Shown here: positions 60,586 through 64,000 of the stretch, one piece after another
Layout of the letters: each line of letters begins with the position of its first letter
Position numbering within the stretch: position 1 is the first letter of the stretch
NCBI GenBank assembly: GCA_027422505.1
Contig: JAPQWV010000331.1
Location: forward strand, 618,001 to 682,000
DNA: 64,000 nt
DNA from: Craterostigma plantagineum
Taxonomy: Eukaryota; Streptophyta; Magnoliopsida; Lamiales; Linderniaceae
Reading direction: 5' to 3'
Made by a program: the position numbers and the translations under genes
Notes under the pieces: model-generated
What the model saw: the letters and a program-made list of their open reading frames with translations, nothing else
The model's database searches: none
What the model was told of the DNA's origin: nothing

Positions 60586-60942
60586 ATGAATTCCCTCGAA
60601 TGTCGTCGCTATTACAGACGACCTATTACAGTTAGGTATCACAGAATCGCTCACTGCGATGAGAGGGCGGCGGCGAACAGAAGAAGCATCGCCGGCGTGA
60701 AGCTTTATTCGCGGACGAAGAAGAAGCTGAAATGGAGGCCATTTTCTGCCATGTTTTTCAAGCTTTCGAGGAAGATGGGAGAACTGGTGAAGAAGATGAA
60801 CAGTATGAGCGAATCTTGTCCAGCGATTACCTTTTCTTTTCAGTGGGGCCTACCTATTGTTCTTGCCCATTCTTCTATTTCTTCTTCTCCACCAATAAGC
60901 ACCATTAGAAGAATCAATACTATCGCAAGAGTCGTAGGATAA
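60586..60942 (+). CDS. Small basic protein of unknown function (118 aa)
   Basis: A single-exon frame of 118 residues starting MNSLECRRYYRRPITVRYHR. The N-terminal two thirds are rich in Arg/Lys (RTKKKLKWRPF, KLSRKMGELVKKM). The C-terminal third has a hydrophobic patch (WGLPIVLAHSSI) and a Ser-rich stretch. I recognise no domain. Support for a real gene is modest: a TATA-like tract and CT patch lie about 100 bp upstream, third-position GC is locally raised (GAGAGGGCGGCGGCG), and nothing else occupies the region. It could also be a random frame. Confidence 0.45.
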   Translation: MNSLECRRYYRRPITVRYHRIAHCDERAAANRRSIAGVKLYSRTKKKLKWRPFSAMFFKLSRKMGELVKKMNSMSESCPAITFSFQWGLPIVLAHSSISSSPPISTIRRINTIARVVG

Positions 60943-61128
60943 ATATAGATTTCTTCCAAATGTATCATTACTATTGCTCGAGTTCTTTAATTATCTAAAA
61001 ACTGCTGGATTTGCATGAGAATTAAGGTTTTGATATAATTATGAGTGATAGATTTTGACATGTTTTGGCCGAAGTAAGTTGCGAATGCATGGAGTTTCCA
61101 TAGATGGTCATTGTTTCCAGCATATGAG

Positions 61129-61601
61129 TAGTACTGTCAAAACGGGCCGGTGGGGGCCGGCACGTAACCGCCAAAGCCCGCCAGTGGCAGGGCGGGCGGG
61201 CCTGGAAATTTAAGGCCCGCCCCGCCTGTGGGCGGGTAGCGGGCCTAGTGGGCTTAGCCCGTCAATTTCCAAAAAAATAAAAAATAAGAAAAAAAATAAA
61301 AATAAGAAAAAGTAAGAGAAAATAATAAAAAATAGGAAAAAGTAATATAAAAATAGTAAAAAATAAACAAAAATAAAGAATTTAAGTTGGAAAAAATATC
61401 TAAGTTTTATAAACTTTTTTAATTTTAGTTTATTTATGTTATTAATTACCAATTATAGCTAAAAAATATAAAAATCATGATAATTTATTTATAAATCTTA
61501 TACTTTAAAATAAAAATATAATATTTAATTTTCCGAAAATCAGAGCCTGCCCCGCCACCTTGGCGGGGCGGGCGGGTTCGTGGGCCCATTTGACAGCTCT
61601 A
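61129..61601. mobile_element. hAT-type MITE with 8-bp CATATGAG duplication
   Basis: A 473-bp element. The left end TAGTACTGTCAAAACGGGCC pairs with the right end GGGCCCATTTGACAGCTCTA. The 8-bp sequence CATATGAG flanks both sides (61121-61128 and 61602-61609), the duplication size of hAT elements. Both subterminal regions are strikingly GC-rich (GCCCGCC / GGCGGGC blocks at about 61170-61260 and 61550-61580), around an AT-rich core. No transposase frame is present. Confidence 0.88.
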
Positions 61602-61609
61602 CATATGAG

Positions 61610-62356
61610 GAAAGCAACTAACTTCTGTTAGATTTTGCATGAGCGTTTCCGGTCCCCATGTTCCGATGTGTCATTTTTAATTCCCAATATTACCGATTTT
61701 AACCGTTTTGGTCTCCCACTTAATCACTAATTTAGACGGAGTTTAACACGTGAGAGCACATAATCTCCTTTTAGTCGCCTAACACCTCATAACTCATCAC
61801 CTTCTTCGACTAAAAGGCACGTGAACATTTCACATTTCAGCTTCAAGGTCGTCAATCCTTCTCTAAAGGTGATGTATGATGTTTATGTTCATTTAAGCCG
61901 AAGAAGAAGACGTGTTATGAGATCTCAAGTCGAGTAAAAGGAGACCATCTGCTTCGTCTAAATTAGTTATTATATTAATCAAGGGACAAAAAAAGTCCAA
62001 AATCAATAACATTGAACTAAAAGTGGCACCTTAGAACATGGGGACCAGAAACGCCCATGCTTCAAACAATGGGACTAAAAGTGTCGTTCGCCCTAATGTG
62101 TGTCGACTCTCAGAAGGGAGAGGAGAATAGAACATATATAAACTCCAATTATTTATCTCAATAAGAAAAAAAAACATTTTTACACCAAGACAGAGAACAA
62201 CATAACGTTCCCATTATTTCTTGTGATCCGTTGAGAATCACACATCATTCAAACCCAAACCCAAATCCAAACAACGAAAGTACGCACAAACAACACTTAG
62301 GAAAGGTAGAAGAAAAAAATACACAGTTTCTTTTTAAATTTGAGCTTCTCCCTCCC
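61610..62356. other. Spacer with PCP 3' flank; no gene seen
   Basis: About 750 bp of unique-looking DNA. Weak inverted similarity exists between about 61640-61740 and 62000-62090 (CGTTTCCGGTCCCCATGTTC versus GGGGACCAGAAACGCCC; CACTTTTAGTCC-like ends), suggesting another decayed fold-back element. The rightmost part is the 3' region of the pyroglutamyl peptidase gene. Confidence 0.4.
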
Positions 62357-62857
62357 TTAGAGGGCCGAAGAGGCAAGAATTTCGAGCAAGGAAGCAGCGA
62401 ACTGCATTTGAGTCTCTTCGTCTATCGTAAGGAAAAGAGGGACGTGAACGAACAGTGATTTGATTCCATTTTGCTCGGCGAATCTCAACGAATGGTAGTA
62501 AACGTAGTTGCATACGAATCGCCCTGCGTCGTCCGAGGTTGTCACTTCATATCCCATCTTCGCCAAGCTTTTCGTTATTTCTTCGACTGGGAGAGACGTC
62601 TGAGAATCATATAAGAGTTGTTTATGGGGTAAGAATGCATAAATTGTAAGAAGATTTTGAAGCGGTTGTAATTGATTAGTTTTATCATCATGCACAATCA
62701 ACAAAGAATGGACTGCTATGCAGTTTTTTCTCGAGGAAGTTGATTCTCTAAGCACAGGTATTTGAAACACACAAGAATTTGATCTATTCCTCGGCGTTCA
62801 TTGATCAATCACGATGTGATTGTGGAATGCTACTGCTAAAGAAAGAAATGTCTCTGT

Positions 62858-62911
<54 letters not shown>

Positions 62912-63527
62912 CCTCACGTTTTCGAGAAATTCCGCCATCACCAGGAACAATGGGAACGCTCTGCAATAAATAAGTCGAGAAAGAGATGATATCAGCGTTC
63001 AGATGACGGTATTTTTTTTGTTTGTTGTTATCAGACGAAAAGATAACGCGAAAACGAAACTCTAACTAAACCTGAGGCTTCCATCCCATCTCATCGGGGC
63101 AGCGAAACGTTGCTTCGTTGACCGCTTGCTGCTCTATAGCAAACCTCGTAGCTCCGCTGTTAACCCCAAAATGAACCTACAAAACGAATCGAACCATAGA
63201 TTTCACGAAAGAAAACTAATGGAAAAGAGCGGTTAAAGAAAGAGTTAAAAGAGAACCGACCCAAATAACTTTCTGAGCATCGGAGGCATTAACCTCTCTG
63301 CTTATAGCAGATTGCAGCGTTTGGTACAGAGGCACGATAGCGCCTTGCCCTGCAGTTTCAAGGACAGTAAAACTACCTAGGATAAGCCCTTTTGGTAGGC
63401 CTCTTTTCTTCATGTAATCTTGGAGGTTTTGAACTATTGTCTCCGTTGGATTTTCAGCCACGCCGTGAAATCTTTTGAAGCCCGTTACATGGATTGTTAC
63501 TGCTGGGGTAGGACCTTCGGAACCCAT
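62357..63527 (-). CDS. PCP: Pyrrolidone-carboxylate peptidase (pyroglutamyl peptidase I, family C15)
   Basis: A cytosolic cysteine peptidase that removes N-terminal pyroglutamate from peptides. Four exons on the minus strand: 63527-63261, 63176-63072, 62960-62913 and 62599-62357, in frame, 220 residues (family about 215-220). The N-terminal signature is VTGFKRFHGVAENPTE. The catalytic triad by family alignment is Glu104 (RFAIEQQAVNE), Cys170 (AGRFVCNYVYYHSLRFA) and His192 (SLFVHVPLF), all present. The C-terminus EETQMQFAASLLEIL is typical. Intron 3 carries a GA microsatellite right next to the donor of exon 3, which makes this splice site unusual in context. The start is the first Met of the conserved frame. 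It is the rightmost gene; its promoter fills the rest of the window. Confidence 0.95.
62863..62909. repeat. (GA)n microsatellite in PCP intron 3
   Basis: About 23 GA units on the plus strand (CT on the transcribed minus strand) end three bases before the exon-3 donor (62912-62911). Length variation would change the sequence directly downstream of the 5' splice site. Confidence 0.85.
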
Positions 63528-64000
63528 TTTAATGGAAGCCCAAATGATCTAACAATTCCCAGAGGGCAAAGGAGATAGTATGGGATTCTTGAAACCTGCG
63601 ATAGAGAAAGATATGGTGATGATGGTGATGTAAGAACCATAGCCCTTTGTTACCCTTTGAATGGGCAGCTGAGTATAAGAAAGTTGCAGATGATAGCGTT
63701 GAACTACTACAGAAAACATATCCAAAACAATGGAAAAAACTCATCTTGATGTATTTGGCGTGTAATGATTTTACATCAACAAGAACATGTAATTCAAGAT
63801 CATACTAGCAGAGAAAAATCTTCCCAAAAACCATGAAAAGCTTTCAAATTGGCCAATCGAAATTCTAAAACCTTCTTACGTATAAAAGGCAAAGATTCAG
63901 TAAACATCCCAAATTACCAAAACTCGGTCGTCCTAAACTCAAAACCCAGACGAAATATAACTAATCTTATCTGAAAGAAAAAGAGAAGAAGCGATCGCTC
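63528..64000. promoter_or_regulatory. Promoter and leader of the PCP gene
   Basis: Upstream region of the minus-strand PCP gene to the window edge. An in-frame-looking 71-codon minus-strand frame (63529-63744) with His and Ser runs ends just before the PCP start. It has no motif and is most likely leader. No other gene seen. Confidence 0.4.

Noticed and set aside
30729..62909. Regularly spaced short repeats as possible CRISPR-like arrays
   Set aside because: All are dinucleotide microsatellites (CT/GA) or MITE subrepeats in a plant nuclear genome; no repeat-spacer structure.
63529..63744. 71-codon minus-strand ORF upstream of PCP
   Set aside because: Ends two bases before the PCP start, has His/Ser runs and no homology; treated as leader.

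Overview
The window is nuclear DNA of a flowering plant. Its genes are intron-rich with GT-AG splice sites, and several are plant-only families: TCP, NAC, ZF-HD, Alfin-like, SnRK2, a CLAVATA1/BAM-type receptor kinase, RUS/DUF647 and MET1. There are precursors with N-terminal extensions that look like plastid transit peptides, AT-rich spacers, plant MITEs and a Tnt1-like copia retrotransposon. The gene complement fits a eudicot, and an asterid is plausible, but I cannot name the species from sequence alone. 

Layout, left to right. A subclass-I SnRK2 kinase (minus, 0.9-2.8 kb); a leaf-type ferredoxin (plus, 5.0 kb); cytosolic ribosomal protein S12 (minus, 6-7 kb); a TE-rich gap with a probable solo copia LTR (8.1-9.1 kb); a class I TCP factor (plus, 10.8-12.3 kb); a 3 kb gap; ATP phosphoribosyltransferase of histidine synthesis (plus, 15.4-17.8 kb), convergent with an NFU2-like plastid Fe-S scaffold (minus, 18.1-19.1 kb); a BAM3-like receptor kinase (minus, 19.9-23.0 kb); cytochrome c (plus, 24.7-26.1 kb) with a solo LTR in intron 1, convergent with SPF30 splicing factor (minus, 26.4-28.7 kb); RUS6 (plus, 31.1-34.7 kb), convergent with a ZF-HD homeobox gene (minus, 35.6-36.7 kb); an Alfin-like PHD gene (minus, 37.6-39.2 kb); a LOV1/NAC035-like NAC gene (minus, 40.3-41.7 kb); a complete young Tnt1-like copia element (43.6-48.9 kb); MET1 DNA methyltransferase (plus, 50-56.9 kb); an HhH-GPD DNA glycosylase-like gene (plus, 57.4-59.2 kb); a small basic-protein ORF (60.6 kb); and pyroglutamyl peptidase I (minus, 62.4-63.5 kb). 

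Exon models were built by hand from splice signals, reading-frame continuity and family conservation. Most close perfectly. Three genes do not: SnRK2 (one base missing in exon 3), cytochrome c (a 4-base GATC duplication in exon 1) and the NAC gene (one base missing in exon 3). All three are otherwise intact, so they are either recent lesions or consensus errors in the assembly. 

The spacers are dominated by inverted-repeat mobile elements: three Stowaway-like copies, a Tourist-like element with TAA duplications and a probable relative, a hAT-type element with an 8-bp duplication, an ATTCGAA-rich fold-back, three copies of a GGTACC-rich fold-back, and three copies of a GTACCACTT fold-back. The best of these last is an almost perfect hairpin with arms of about 190 bp. 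The genes are mostly unrelated housekeeping and regulatory loci. The one thematic pair is MET1 and the adjacent DNA glycosylase-like gene. I saw no evidence for a novel multi-gene system, biosynthetic cluster, RNA gene or CRISPR array.
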